Positions 43,347-52,439 of a stretch of 64,000 nt of DNA are shown here, piece after piece. The stretch lies in the NCBI GenBank assembly GCA_005116745.1, contig SWDS01000001.1:124001-188000 (forward strand), read 5' to 3'. Each line of letters opens with the position of its first letter. The first letter of the stretch is position 1. Both the position numbers and the translations under genes were made by a program. Below the pieces are notes generated by a model. The model saw nothing but the letters and a program-made list of their open reading frames with translations. It made no database searches and had not been told where the DNA came from. The DNA comes from Nitrospira sp. (GTDB lineage Bacteria; Nitrospirota; Nitrospiria; Nitrospirales; Nitrospiraceae).

Positions 43347-44792
43347 ATGGCTAGCCTAGGTCGCGGTCTGGAAAACAGTGGAGAACGTGCGCTGGTCCGG
43401 CGAGGGGTCGGCTTAGAGGCGATCACCATCGATCAGGGGTCGGCATTGGCCAAGATGCCATGCTGGGAGGCAGTACAAATTCCTCGCGGAATGTTCACGG
43501 CTTCTCGCGCTATTCTGACGATCCTCTTACTTTTTCTGATCATCCTTGAATTCGTACCCTGGACACAAACGATCCAGGCGTCTGGAAAAGTGTCCGCCTA
43601 TACGCCATATGACCGGCCACAGCAGATTGAGTCTCGGATTACAGGCCGCGTCAAAGCCTGGCATATTTATGAGGGTGTCAAAGTCAAAAAGGGCGAACTT
43701 GTCGGCGAGTTGGAAGATTACGATCCAACCTTTATGGCGCCCGAGATCCTCCCCCTCTTCGAACAGCGCAAGGTAGCGTTGGAACAAACGCGCCAGGCAG
43801 CTATGTCCAGGGCTGATCAGCTGACAAAAAGAATTGGCGAGATGAAAAAGTTGGTGCAGGCTGCCGTGCCCTCGGCGGAAGCTCGCGTAGTGGAGGCAGA
43901 CAATAAGGTGGGTGAGGCTCAACAGAAGGTTGAGCAGTACAAGATCGATGTGCACACGGCACAACTCAATGTCGACCGTCATCGGCAGCTTGTCCGGGAC
44001 GGACTGGTTTCCCAGCGCGAACTTGAGCTCACAATTCAGACCGAGATCGGCACCAAAGCCGGTTTGCAGGCAGCACAAGCCGCTTTGTCGGCTGCCGAGC
44101 AGTCTCGGTCGGCTTTGAGCTTCGGTCGTGATCAAGTGTCAGCTGATGTACATCAGAAACTGATGGACGCCATTGCATCACGTGATTCCGCCGTCGCGGA
44201 AGCTGCCAAAGCAACTGAATCATTGGCTGAGATCTCCTATAAACAACAGGGAGTTCAACAACGTATTGAGGCCGCAAAGCTATATGCACCGATGGATGGC
44301 ACGGTCGTCAAGATGGCTAAAGTCGGTCTCAATGAGACAGTCAAGCAGGGAGAAAACCTGGTCACTATTTCTCCAGTCGCCTCTGATCCAGCTATTGAAA
44401 TGATGGCCGAAGGATTGGATTCCCCACTTTTGAAGCCTGGGAGAAAGGTTCGGATCCTCTTTTTCGGAGTCCCGGCCATCCCACTGCCGGCTTGGCCTGG
44501 GTTGATGGCAGGCACTCGCGGGGGTGTGATCAAGGTGGTTGACCAGATTGACGATGGAAAGGGGAACTACCGATTCTGGGTCGTTCCTGATCCAGAAGAT
44601 TCTCAGCCATGGCCTGATCAGGCTCAGGTGAGGCAGGGAACCAAGGTATTGGGTTGGGTGATCATGAATCGCGTCCCTCTGTGGTATGAACTGTGGCGGC
44701 GATTTAACTTCTTCCCACCGGACTACCTGGAGCGGGAGCCCAGTGTGTTTGAGATGTTCGCGCCTAAGGTGGCTGCCCCGGGCGGTAAATAG
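43347..44792 (+). CDS. HlyD-family membrane-fusion (adaptor) protein
   Basis: A 481-residue periplasmic adaptor. It has a cytoplasmic N-terminus of about 50 residues, one membrane segment (about 52-72), a split biotinyl-lipoyl-like domain (SRITGRVKAWHIYEGVKVKKGE and APMDGTVVKMAK), a long coiled-coil hairpin (about 135-310) and a C-terminal beta-barrel. It should bridge the ABC-type inner-membrane protein and the TolC-type channels. The gene is 45 bases after the ABC gene and ends the cluster at tandem hairpins. Confidence 0.9.
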   Translation: MASLGRGLENSGERALVRRGVGLEAITIDQGSALAKMPCWEAVQIPRGMFTASRAILTILLLFLIILEFVPWTQTIQASGKVSAYTPYDRPQQIESRITGRVKAWHIYEGVKVKKGELVGELEDYDPTFMAPEILPLFEQRKVALEQTRQAAMSRADQLTKRIGEMKKLVQAAVPSAEARVVEADNKVGEAQQKVEQYKIDVHTAQLNVDRHRQLVRDGLVSQRELELTIQTEIGTKAGLQAAQAALSAAEQSRSALSFGRDQVSADVHQKLMDAIASRDSAVAEAAKATESLAEISYKQQGVQQRIEAAKLYAPMDGTVVKMAKVGLNETVKQGENLVTISPVASDPAIEMMAEGLDSPLLKPGRKVRILFFGVPAIPLPAWPGLMAGTRGGVIKVVDQIDDGKGNYRFWVVPDPEDSQPWPDQAQVRQGTKVLGWVIMNRVPLWYELWRRFNFFPPDYLEREPSVFEMFAPKVAAPGGK

Positions 44793-44797
44793 TCGAT

Positions 44798-44822
44798 CGT
44801 GCCGCACCGATGGTGCGGCACG
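44798..44822 (+). terminator. Perfect 11-bp hairpin after the HlyD gene
   Basis: CGTGCCGCACC and its exact complement are separated by three bases, immediately after the stop codon. No T tract follows. It may act as a 3'-end stabiliser together with the next hairpin. Confidence 0.55.
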
Positions 44823-44841
44823 TCAGTACTCTCCTTCTTGA

Positions 44842-44875
44842 AGATGGCTCAGGGTATCCCCCTGGGCCATCTTTG
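44842..44875 (+). terminator. Terminator-like 13-bp hairpin
   Basis: AGATGGCTCAGGG pairs with CCCTGGGCCATCT with a single G-T wobble and a five-base loop, followed by TTGTCT. Probably the true transcription terminator of the export cluster, 20 bases after the first hairpin. The following 245 bases up to purE contain no gene I can see. Confidence 0.6.
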
Positions 44876-45120
44876 TCTCCGTCGATTTTTTGGTGCATAT
44901 TCATTGCTCCAACGCACCGTGATCGGCAACCACAGCTCCTACAGTGGTCTCGTTGTGTGTGCAGACCAGCGAATTGCTGTGAGCGCCGTATCTCGCTCAA
45001 TTGTTCGAAGGGGTCATTGTCACCAATCCAATCTCCTTGACCCCAATAGTTGGACTCGCTAAGGTGCCACTACTTTTTCTCTGGAAAAAGACTGCATGAT
45101 GGACATAGAAGGAGAGGTAG

Positions 45121-45714
45121 ATGATGGCCAGAATACTGCAGACAGCGAACCGCTCTCGGCAACGAGCGAGCCAAGAGGTCAAGAACCGCAAGCCGCTTGT
45201 CGGGGTCTTGGGGGGGAGTAAATCAGATTTTCCCATTTTGGAAAAGGCCGGAGTGATTTTGGACGAGCTCAATATTCCCTATGAGCTACTTGTCGTTTCT
45301 GCACATCGAACACCGGACCGCCTCTTCGAGTACGCCGCCAGTGCTCCAGGGCGCGGGATCAAAGTCATCATTGCGGGGGCTGGAGGAGCGGCTCACCTTC
45401 CCGGCATGCTGGCAGCAAAAACTCATCTTCCGGTCATCGGTGTCCCGATTCCTACAGAAAACCTTCGCGGCCTCGATTCCTTGTTGTCCATCGTTCAGAT
45501 GCCCAAAGGCATTCCCGTGGCTACCGTCGCGATCGGAGGTGCCGAAAATGCTGGCCTCCTCGCAGGACAGATTTTGGCGGGAAGCCATCCTGACATTGCG
45601 CAAAACGTTAAGCGCTATCGGGCGGCTCAAACGAAGCGTGTTCTCAATTCTCCCGAGGCCAAGGGCACCGGTCGTGGTAACCTCGGGGCGGACGAGATGA
45701 GCCGACGCCCGTGA
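45121..45714 (+). CDS. purE: N5-carboxyaminoimidazole ribonucleotide mutase
   Basis: A 197-residue class I PurE, the mutase that moves the carboxyl group in purine biosynthesis after PurK. Motifs [14 protein letters not shown] and [11 protein letters not shown] are intact. There is an N-terminal extension of about 25 basic residues before the usual start; ATGs at 45121 and 45124 follow AAGGAG. The stop overlaps the purK start by four bases. Confidence 0.95.
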   Translation: MMARILQTANRSRQRASQEVKNRKPLVGVLGGSKSDFPILEKAGVILDELNIPYELLVVSAHRTPDRLFEYAASAPGRGIKVIIAGAGGAAHLPGMLAAKTHLPVIGVPIPTENLRGLDSLLSIVQMPKGIPVATVAIGGAENAGLLAGQILAGSHPDIAQNVKRYRAAQTKRVLNSPEAKGTGRGNLGADEMSRRP

Positions 45715-46874
45715 CGGAACGAGTCCTTGAGCCTGGTTCCACGCTCGGAGTATTGGGTGGGGGACAATTGGGGGCGATGTTCACTGCGGCTGCCCACCGC
45801 ATGGGCTATCAGGTGGCTGTCTGGGATCCAGATGCCGACGCGCCAGCTCATCGGCTTGCCACCCACTCATGTACTGCGCCATTCTCAGATCTTGGTGCCC
45901 GTGACCGATTTGCCAGTCTCGTCGATGCCGTGACTTTGGAATGGGAAAATGTGCCGGCTGCGCTCTGTGAATGGCTGGAGATGCGTTGCCCGATGCGACC
46001 TACGGGAGCTGTGCTGAAGATCCTCCAAGACCGGATTGAACAGAAGCAATACCTATTGTCACGACACCTCTCTGTCCCCGCGTTCGCCATCGTCGAATCG
46101 GCATCTCAACTCGTCTCAGCTGTCGACCGTCTCGGCCTTCCCGCTGTTTGTAAGACCGCAAAAAGTGGGTACGACGGAAAAGGTCAGTGGCTACTTCGAA
46201 AGCCCTCGGATGTCCAGGAGCTTGAACAGATCTTGGGAGCAGTCAAGACCGGTCAACGATGGATTCTCGAACAGTTCATTGAATATGTCCGAGAGCTCTC
46301 GGTGCTCGTCGTGCGAAGCGAATGTGGGGCGTCCTGTGTGTATCCAGTGGTCGAGAATCGGCATGAGCTGGGCATCTTACGAGAAACGTGGGTGCCTGCT
46401 GCTATTCCACTTGACGTTGCTGAGCAGGCAACAGAACTTTCGAAGCGAGCCGTCACGGCGTTACAGGGTGTAGGTGTATTTTGTGTGGAACTCTTTCAGG
46501 CCAAGGATGGGTCTCTGCTTATTAACGAGATTGCACCTCGTCCTCACAACTCAGGCCACTATACGCTAGATGTCTGTACGGTATCCCAATTCGAGCAACA
46601 GGTACGAGCGACCTGTGGGCTTCCATTGGGAGAAACGAGGCTGTTGAGTCCTGCGGTTATGGTCAATCTCATTGGTGAGGAAATGAGAGCTGTGGCATCC
46701 AGCGAAGGATCCTATGCACTCCATTCAACCGCAGGGGCTGTGCTTCATCTGTACGGAAAGCGGATGATTCGTCCTGGGAGGAAGATGGGGCATGTGACCT
46801 TTACCGCTCCTCAAGTGGCGACAGCAGCAGAAACGGCTCGTCAGTTCATTGCACGCGTCCGACGACCTGCCTAA
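45711..46874 (+). CDS. purK: N5-carboxyaminoimidazole ribonucleotide synthase
   Basis: A 387-residue ATP-grasp enzyme that carboxylates AIR with bicarbonate and ATP. It starts with GTG overlapping the purE stop. N-terminal [12 protein letters not shown] binds substrate; the ATP-grasp core has [13 protein letters not shown], and the metal-binding segment [15 protein letters not shown]. It forms the standard purEK operon. Confidence 0.95.
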   Translation: MTERVLEPGSTLGVLGGGQLGAMFTAAAHRMGYQVAVWDPDADAPAHRLATHSCTAPFSDLGARDRFASLVDAVTLEWENVPAALCEWLEMRCPMRPTGAVLKILQDRIEQKQYLLSRHLSVPAFAIVESASQLVSAVDRLGLPAVCKTAKSGYDGKGQWLLRKPSDVQELEQILGAVKTGQRWILEQFIEYVRELSVLVVRSECGASCVYPVVENRHELGILRETWVPAAIPLDVAEQATELSKRAVTALQGVGVFCVELFQAKDGSLLINEIAPRPHNSGHYTLDVCTVSQFEQQVRATCGLPLGETRLLSPAVMVNLIGEEMRAVASSEGSYALHSTAGAVLHLYGKRMIRPGRKMGHVTFTAPQVATAAETARQFIARVRRPA

Positions 46875-47204
46875 GCTCGTTCCAATCTTTCACACCTCGT
46901 TGCGCAAAAGACTCCCAGCAGACTATTGACAAAGTTCGTCAGCGGCGCCCACTGCCTCGCCGAAGCGCGTCGCGCAGGCAGATCGCATTGCGCAGAGGCT
47001 CAACGCACGGCTTGGGCAAATGCCTATTCCTACAGGTGCTGGGTGGGCCGGGCGAAAACTATCTACGGTTCGCCCCTTCGCGTGCTGCGGGTACTGGAAG
47101 GCCTTTGTGCGTATCCCTACTGCCGGCGTGGATCAGGCAAGAAGGTCAGAGAGATGTTGGATGCTGCATGAGCAGCCTTCTCGGTTCAGGAAGGGAGGTC
47201 CTCA
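46875..47204. other. Intergenic region with a diverged copy of the dispersed repeat
   Basis: About 330 bases between convergent purK and the rhomboid gene. The segment 47071-47090 matches 34842-34861 at 18 of 20 positions, and 47101-47116 matches 34873-34888 at 13 of 16, with nearly the same spacing. This is probably a decayed member of the inverted-repeat family seen after speB. No gene is convincing here. Confidence 0.5.
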
Positions 47205-47903
47205 TTAAGACCACGTCGACCGGCCAGGCGAAAAAAAACGCACATCCTTCCGTTTGAAAAGACCAATCAGTGCCATGCCTGCGATGAATCCACCGATATG
47301 AGCGAAAAAGGCGACGCCCCCTCCTGTCGCGCCCACGCTCATGCCTCCACTGATCAGCTGCGTGACAAACCACATGCCGAGGACGATGCCTGCTGGTACT
47401 CGGGTCATCCCGATCGCGGGCAGCAAGACCAGCACGTGAGCGCGTGGAAATAACAGCAGATAGGCACCGAGCACAGCTGAGATGGCCCCGCTGGCGCCCA
47501 CCATCGGGATTTGGGAGGAAGGGTCAGTTAAGGCATGGCTCAGCGCAGCCAGGATACCGGCTAGGAGATAGAAGACGACGAACTTCGCATGACCCATCGC
47601 ATCTTCGATGTTATTGCCGAAAATCCAGAGGTAGAGCATGTTCCCAAGTAGGTGCATCCAGCCTCCATGAAGAAACATGCTAGTCACCAGGCTGAGAGAT
47701 GCTGGAAAGGCAACGGCTTCCTCGGGAAGCGAAGCCTGGCCGAAGACAATGGCAGGGATGGCGCCGTATTGAAATGCGAAGAGGTTGGCAGCCTCCTGGG
47801 GAAGATTCACTTGATAGAGAAATACCGCGACACAGATGCCGATAAAGATCATCGTGACGATGGGAGTCCGTTGAGTGGGATTATCGTCGTGGAGAGGAAT
47901 CAT
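47205..47903 (-). CDS. Rhomboid-family intramembrane serine protease
   Basis: A 232-residue protein with six or seven membrane segments. The catalytic dyad is S138 in VGASGA and H202 in FFAHIGGF; the HLLGNMLYLW segment supplies the conserved His and Asn of the family. Rhomboids cleave transmembrane segments of client proteins within the bilayer. The substrate is unknown. It is transcribed in the same direction as, and downstream of, the DHH gene with 12 bases between, so they are co-transcribed. Confidence 0.92.
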   Translation of the reverse strand: MIPLHDDNPTQRTPIVTMIFIGICVAVFLYQVNLPQEAANLFAFQYGAIPAIVFGQASLPEEAVAFPASLSLVTSMFLHGGWMHLLGNMLYLWIFGNNIEDAMGHAKFVVFYLLAGILAALSHALTDPSSQIPMVGASGAISAVLGAYLLLFPRAHVLVLLPAIGMTRVPAGIVLGMWFVTQLISGGMSVGATGGGVAFFAHIGGFIAGMALIGLFKRKDVRFFSPGRSTWS

Positions 47904-47915
47904 GAGGGTCTGCGG

Positions 47916-48788
47916 CTATGCTGTTTGGCGATGTGCTCGGAACACACGAGGCAATCTAGGATCACTCGGAGGAGTTCCATCCGTCTCCAGAGGAACGGAA
48001 AAGCCGGCTGCATGGGTATGGCCCCCGCCGCCAAACGAGGCGGCAATAGTCCCAACATCAGTCCCGTCGGCTCGGGACCGCATGCTGAAATAGCGACGAC
48101 CATCGCGGTCATGCCAGATCAGACAAAAAGGATGATGCGGCGAGAGCCGTTCGCCGATTTGGCTCGTGAGAATGGCGCTTTGCACGGAGGGAACGACCAC
48201 CCCCTGAAATTCAACCAGAGCAGCCTGTGCCGCGAGTTTGCCGACCAGTTCCTGTTCATACCGCAAGATGGCTCGGCCTTCCTGCTCGAGCGTCGACTGA
48301 GTAAAGCGATCCCATACATTGAAATCAAATGGGTAGGATGCCAAGGCCGCGTTAATTTCGCGACTGTTCGGCAAAGCCCAGGTCCATAAATCCTTGTCTT
48401 GAATGTATTGAAGCAGCCAGGGAGCTGGCGAGCGGTGGGCCCATTCCCAGCTTAGGACGGCGCCGGACTTTGTTTGATCGAAGTATGCATTTGAAAAGCC
48501 GTCCAAGGTCCGCTCAGCGGTGATATGGTGATCGAGAACCAGAAGTTCTTTGGTCTCGGAGGCCATGGTTTCTAGTATCGGCCGAGCGTAGCTGAAATCA
48601 ACGATCACGACACGGTGATCCTTGAGATCGGGAGGGGGCGGGTGGCCGTGTTTGACTGGTAAAAAACTCGCACTCGGAAACTTTTTCCAGAGAGCCCAGG
48701 CTGCCCCGAACCCATCGGAACATTCGGCATGGTACAGGACAATGTCCGGAGAACCCTGGAATGGAGGCGCTGAAGATACATTACCCAT
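47916..48788 (-). CDS. DHH/DHHA1 phosphoesterase
   Basis: A 290-residue phosphoesterase. The metal-binding DHH domain shows H20 with D25 (YHAECSDGFG), D64 and D86-H87-H88 (LDHHIT); the C-terminal DHHA1 domain has GGGGHTHAAGF. Family members include oligoribonuclease NrnA/NrnB, pApA phosphatase and cyclic-di-AMP phosphodiesterases. The compact layout without extra domains favours a nanoRNase or oligonucleotide phosphatase, but the substrate is not settled by sequence. Confidence 0.86.
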   Translation of the reverse strand: MGNVSSAPPFQGSPDIVLYHAECSDGFGAAWALWKKFPSASFLPVKHGHPPPPDLKDHRVVIVDFSYARPILETMASETKELLVLDHHITAERTLDGFSNAYFDQTKSGAVLSWEWAHRSPAPWLLQYIQDKDLWTWALPNSREINAALASYPFDFNVWDRFTQSTLEQEGRAILRYEQELVGKLAAQAALVEFQGVVVPSVQSAILTSQIGERLSPHHPFCLIWHDRDGRRYFSMRSRADGTDVGTIAASFGGGGHTHAAGFSVPLETDGTPPSDPRLPRVFRAHRQTA

Positions 48789-48867
48789 AAGAGCTGGGAG
48801 AGAATAGCATGCCCAAGTCAGGACTAAAAGACATCTGTCGCGTTCATGCCGACCTATACGGCCTGGC

Positions 48868-49923
48868 TCACAACTCGTTCAGGTGACAGATCAATTGGCG
48901 AAGTCGGCCAGCATTGCGTCGATTAAAAGTGAACACGAGTCGAGGGAGATCACGCAGGGCCGGTTCGTCCAATTCTTCCGCGAGTGGGCCACGAAGTTCG
49001 AACGTGCCTTCCGATAGGAGATCGGAGAATCGGTCTCGGAGCTGTTCGAGTTGCTCAGGCGTAATGGTCTGCTTGAGCCGCATCACGAGCTCTCGTCCCA
49101 CAAAGCGCATGGAATGATAGCGGCGATAGAATCTGAGGATCTGGCTCACGGCTGCATCTGCAGAATTGACGATGGTGAAGAGGCTCATGTCCTCTTCATT
49201 GATGAGCTTACGCGTCAGCAGTTGCCGCGTCACAAAGGCCGACCAATCGTCCCAATAGTCGCAGCCAGGGGCCTGAATGCAGATGATTGGTTGTGGATCA
49301 CTTTTGCCTGTCTGGGCGAGCGTGAGGATTTCAAAACCTTCGTCATGTGTGCCGAACCCACCAGGGAAGAGCGCGATGGCGTTGGCTTCCTTTTGAAACA
49401 TCAACTTGCGGGTGAAAAAGTATTTGAAGGTAATGAGCTTTGGGTCATCGGCGATTGTGGAGTTCGGACCTTGTTCGAAGGGCAGCATAATGTTGACGCC
49501 AAAGCTGTTCTCGCGTCCGGCACCCTCTTGAGCCGCACGCATGATCCCATCTGCCCCACCGGTGATGACCATGAACCCTTCCCGGACGATGGCTTGGGAG
49601 AATTGGTGGGCGAGTTGATAATTGGGATCGGTGGAGGGGGTGCGAGCCGAGCCAAAAATGCTGACTTTCTGCCGGTCCCGATAACCGTTGAAGACGCCGA
49701 ATGCATGACGCAGTTCTTTAACGGCGCGGTTCACAATTTTCACATCCAAGAGATCTAAGTGTGCGTCATGGAGTTTCAACATGCCCGTCAGGAGCTCTCG
49801 CATGAGTGCGGCATGCAGGTCATCCTCTGGGCTATCAAGAAGGCTGCTGACCTGATGAAGAATCTCATCTCGCGATAAAACGGGGCGGGATCGACCCTGC
49901 GAAGACTTACCGGTTGTATTCAT
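48868..49923 (-). CDS. LOG-family (TIGR00730) Rossmann protein
   Basis: About 351 residues from the ATG at 49923, which has GGAAAGGG five bases upstream; an ATG at 49950 has none. A helical N-terminal region (about 20-85) precedes a Rossmann fold with SIFGSART, TGGADGIMRAAQEGA and the family motif PGGFGTHDE. Proteins of this family, often misnamed lysine decarboxylases, hydrolyse nucleoside monophosphates at the N-glycosidic bond. The extra N- and C-terminal domains recall PpnN, whose activity responds to (p)ppGpp, but that match is by layout only. Confidence 0.8.
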   Translation of the reverse strand: MNTTGKSSQGRSRPVLSRDEILHQVSSLLDSPEDDLHAALMRELLTGMLKLHDAHLDLLDVKIVNRAVKELRHAFGVFNGYRDRQKVSIFGSARTPSTDPNYQLAHQFSQAIVREGFMVITGGADGIMRAAQEGAGRENSFGVNIMLPFEQGPNSTIADDPKLITFKYFFTRKLMFQKEANAIALFPGGFGTHDEGFEILTLAQTGKSDPQPIICIQAPGCDYWDDWSAFVTRQLLTRKLINEEDMSLFTIVNSADAAVSQILRFYRRYHSMRFVGRELVMRLKQTITPEQLEQLRDRFSDLLSEGTFELRGPLAEELDEPALRDLPRLVFTFNRRNAGRLRQLICHLNEL

Positions 49924-50005
49924 AGCTACCCTTTCCATTGAGTGAGACATAAAATTGTATCAATGGATCAGACGTTGGTCAAAGATTGTCGGGATTATGT
50001 GCGGT

Positions 50006-50782
50006 CTAGGAGGACTCGAACGTCTTAGGGAGATTGGCCAGTACCCAGGCTTTGATTCTGGACTGGTCTGCAGGAGAGAGATCGACGAATTGTATCTCTA
50101 TACCCCGAGGCACGGCTATGAGGGAACCTGTGCTGCCAGATATCCGCTCAACTTGCGTGGTATTCAAGATACTCCCTCGGATGGTCAAAGGGCTCATTAT
50201 CTCAGAGAGGCAAAAGCTCAATAGGACTCTGGCCCCCGGCAGTAACGGCGAGAGCGACTCCACTGAAGCGCCGGCATGACTGAGTTGTGAGATGACGACC
50301 TGATGCTCATCTCCTACGCCACCTCCCTCTAGGACACTGATGGTGGCTGAGATCTTCGTCGTGCATCGTTTTGGAGAAAGGATCAGGTCTCTCGCAGTGA
50401 TGACGCCGACCGGTTGATTTTGTTTCGTGACGATGAGGATCGGTGTCCCGGTGGACATCATGAGCGCTGACGCCTCGTCCATCGCACGATCATACTCGAT
50501 AAATTGGACCGGCCGTGTCATGATGGCGCGGACCTCAATGTCATCCGGTTTGAGACCCTGTGCGACGACCTTTTTGACGATGTCGGTCGGTGTCATGAGT
50601 CCGAAGCGAGACTCAGTATCCTTGACCAAGAGGCAGGGCGTGCGTTCGCGTTCCAAAAGCGACGCGGCTTCAGTGACCGAGACGTCTCCCGGCACTTGGA
50701 CTACGCCGGGTGTCATCATGTGTGCAACCAGTATGGTCTGGTGATCCGTGGCTTTTGGCTCTTGACTGTCCGTGTCTGCCAT
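50006..50782 (-). CDS. CBS-pair protein fused to a PilZ-like domain
   Basis: A 258-residue protein. Two CBS motifs (about 18-72 and 84-138; MMTPGVVQVPGDVSVTEA and IMTRPVQFIEYDRAMDEA) form a Bateman module that usually binds adenine nucleotides. The C-terminal part (about 140-250) has PilZ-like spacing, but the c-di-GMP motif is degenerate: RCTTK for RxxxR and QLSHAG for D/NxSxxG. It may link nucleotide sensing to c-di-GMP or have lost ligand binding. No membrane segment. Divergent from the DUF692-like gene. Confidence 0.7.
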   Translation of the reverse strand: MADTDSQEPKATDHQTILVAHMMTPGVVQVPGDVSVTEAASLLERERTPCLLVKDTESRFGLMTPTDIVKKVVAQGLKPDDIEVRAIMTRPVQFIEYDRAMDEASALMMSTGTPILIVTKQNQPVGVITARDLILSPKRCTTKISATISVLEGGGVGDEHQVVISQLSHAGASVESLSPLLPGARVLLSFCLSEIMSPLTIRGSILNTTQVERISGSTGSLIAVPRGIEIQFVDLSPADQSRIKAWVLANLPKTFESS

Positions 50783-50926
50783 TCCTCAGCGAGGTCCCTT
50801 TTTCTCACGAATCTGCCCCCCTCCTGGCCGCAATGTATGCCAAGTATAGCAGAAGGTCCACGGGGGCCATGAGAGGTTGAAAGCCTTGTCATTCAATGGT
50901 TTGCCGGCATACACTAGGAAGGAATT

Positions 50927-52438
50927 TTGACTGTCGGCAAGAGAGAAATGATGGTGTTGAGTGGGCCTTATCATAAGGAGTTCATTCGTCGGCTCAGGAC
51001 CATTCCGGTGCATGGGTTAGGGCTTTCCGTCGATATTCATGCTCCGGACCTTGCTAGCTTGCGGCGAAGTCTACAAGAACGTCAAGTGCCGCTTGCCTAC
51101 CTTGAAGTGTTCCGTACGACATCGACGGCCTTGGCATCCACGAGGAAAGAGGTCGGCGACGGTCTACTGACATATCATGGCGAAGGGTTGTGGGTCACGC
51201 AACCCGAGATGGCCGATTCGACGGCGTTTGGACAAGAAATCTCCGAGGCTGCAGAACAACTGGTAATCTTGCAGAGTGCCTGGCTGAATCATGAGTGTGC
51301 AACAAAATATCTTGCCGGCTATCACTACGGGACCTACCTCCCCCCGCTCTATACGCCGTTAAGCGCGAGCGTGGTGGCTGATAATACACGATTGATCCAA
51401 CGTCTGCTTGATCAACAGTGTCGTTTGGCCAATGGGAGCACACCGTTGGTGCTGCTCGAAATGCCGCCTCTCACGTACTTTGTTGCAGGGACGATGTCCA
51501 TCCCAAGGTTTTTTCAGATCGTTAGCGAACAGGCTCCCTGTGGACTGGTTTTGGACGTAGGCCATCTCTGGACGGTGTTTCGCTATTCCGGCGTGCATCG
51601 GACCATGTCACTCACACGATTTATCGAAATATTTCTCAACGAGTTTCCCATGGACCGTGTGGTTGAGATTCACGTGGCGGGTCTGGCCATTCATGAATCA
51701 CACCGAGCCCTCACATTACGGCTGAATGATGGTTTGGACGATGACGCGCTTCCTGCCTGGATCGATGCCCATGCCGCCCCCATCCCGACCGTCTTATTCG
51801 AGATGCTCGATCAGATTCTCTGCCATCCACAGCTCACCAGCCTCAAAGGTCTTGCCTTGGAGGTGGATACAAAACCGGTGGCATTGATCGTGGATGAATT
51901 CGCAGAGTTCTCCCGGCGCTATGGGGCACTGTTCCGCCAGCTGAGCAACACCGAACAGGTCGTGCCGGATTCCGAGGCATGCGCACTGTCGGAAGGGCTG
52001 ATGTCGACATCGAGCACACAAAATCTTACAGAGGCCTACGATCGATATGCCCGAGTTATGGCGGGGACAATGGAGCCAGCGGGAGCAGAGTGGAACCAAG
52101 ACACCGCCAACAGCCAAGAACTGGACCTCTATCGTTCCGTCTATCTCCCGTATGAGATTCTTCACTGGGGAGGAAAGGTAGAGGACATGTTTGTAGAATC
52201 CTGTCGTCGGCTTAGAGAGCGTGATGTGTCGCTTGATGGGTTTGTGGCATTCTGGTTCCGTGAGCCACGGATTCTCGTCGGCACCTACGATTTTTTCTTG
52301 CTGAAGGTCGACCGGTTTGTAGAATTTGTCCATGAGGTGGTGCCAGAGTTGCACAGCATTGCTAAAAGAGAAGCCGAGGAGCTTCGGCGAGCGTACCGCT
52401 TTGCCAACGAACCCGGTGTGCCAGTGTGCGAGAGCTGA
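50927..52438 (+). CDS. DUF692-like (MbnB/TglH superfamily) enzyme with C-terminal extension
   Basis: A 503-residue protein if the TTG at 50927 is used (AGGAAGG just upstream); ATGs at 50948/50951 would shorten it slightly. Residues 28-330 form a TIM barrel with the DUF692 pattern: GLGLSVD, E60 in YLEVF, H84 in YHGEGLW, E178 in LLEMPP, D210 in LVLDVGHLW, H249 in EIHVAG, H282 and E312 in LEVD. Characterised relatives are multi-iron oxidases modifying cysteines of ribosomal peptides. The C-terminal 170 residues are extra. No precursor peptide gene is evident nearby. Confidence 0.7.
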   Translation: MTVGKREMMVLSGPYHKEFIRRLRTIPVHGLGLSVDIHAPDLASLRRSLQERQVPLAYLEVFRTTSTALASTRKEVGDGLLTYHGEGLWVTQPEMADSTAFGQEISEAAEQLVILQSAWLNHECATKYLAGYHYGTYLPPLYTPLSASVVADNTRLIQRLLDQQCRLANGSTPLVLLEMPPLTYFVAGTMSIPRFFQIVSEQAPCGLVLDVGHLWTVFRYSGVHRTMSLTRFIEIFLNEFPMDRVVEIHVAGLAIHESHRALTLRLNDGLDDDALPAWIDAHAAPIPTVLFEMLDQILCHPQLTSLKGLALEVDTKPVALIVDEFAEFSRRYGALFRQLSNTEQVVPDSEACALSEGLMSTSSTQNLTEAYDRYARVMAGTMEPAGAEWNQDTANSQELDLYRSVYLPYEILHWGGKVEDMFVESCRRLRERDVSLDGFVAFWFREPRILVGTYDFFLLKVDRFVEFVHEVVPELHSIAKREAEELRRAYRFANEPGVPVCES

Positions 52439-52439
52439 T

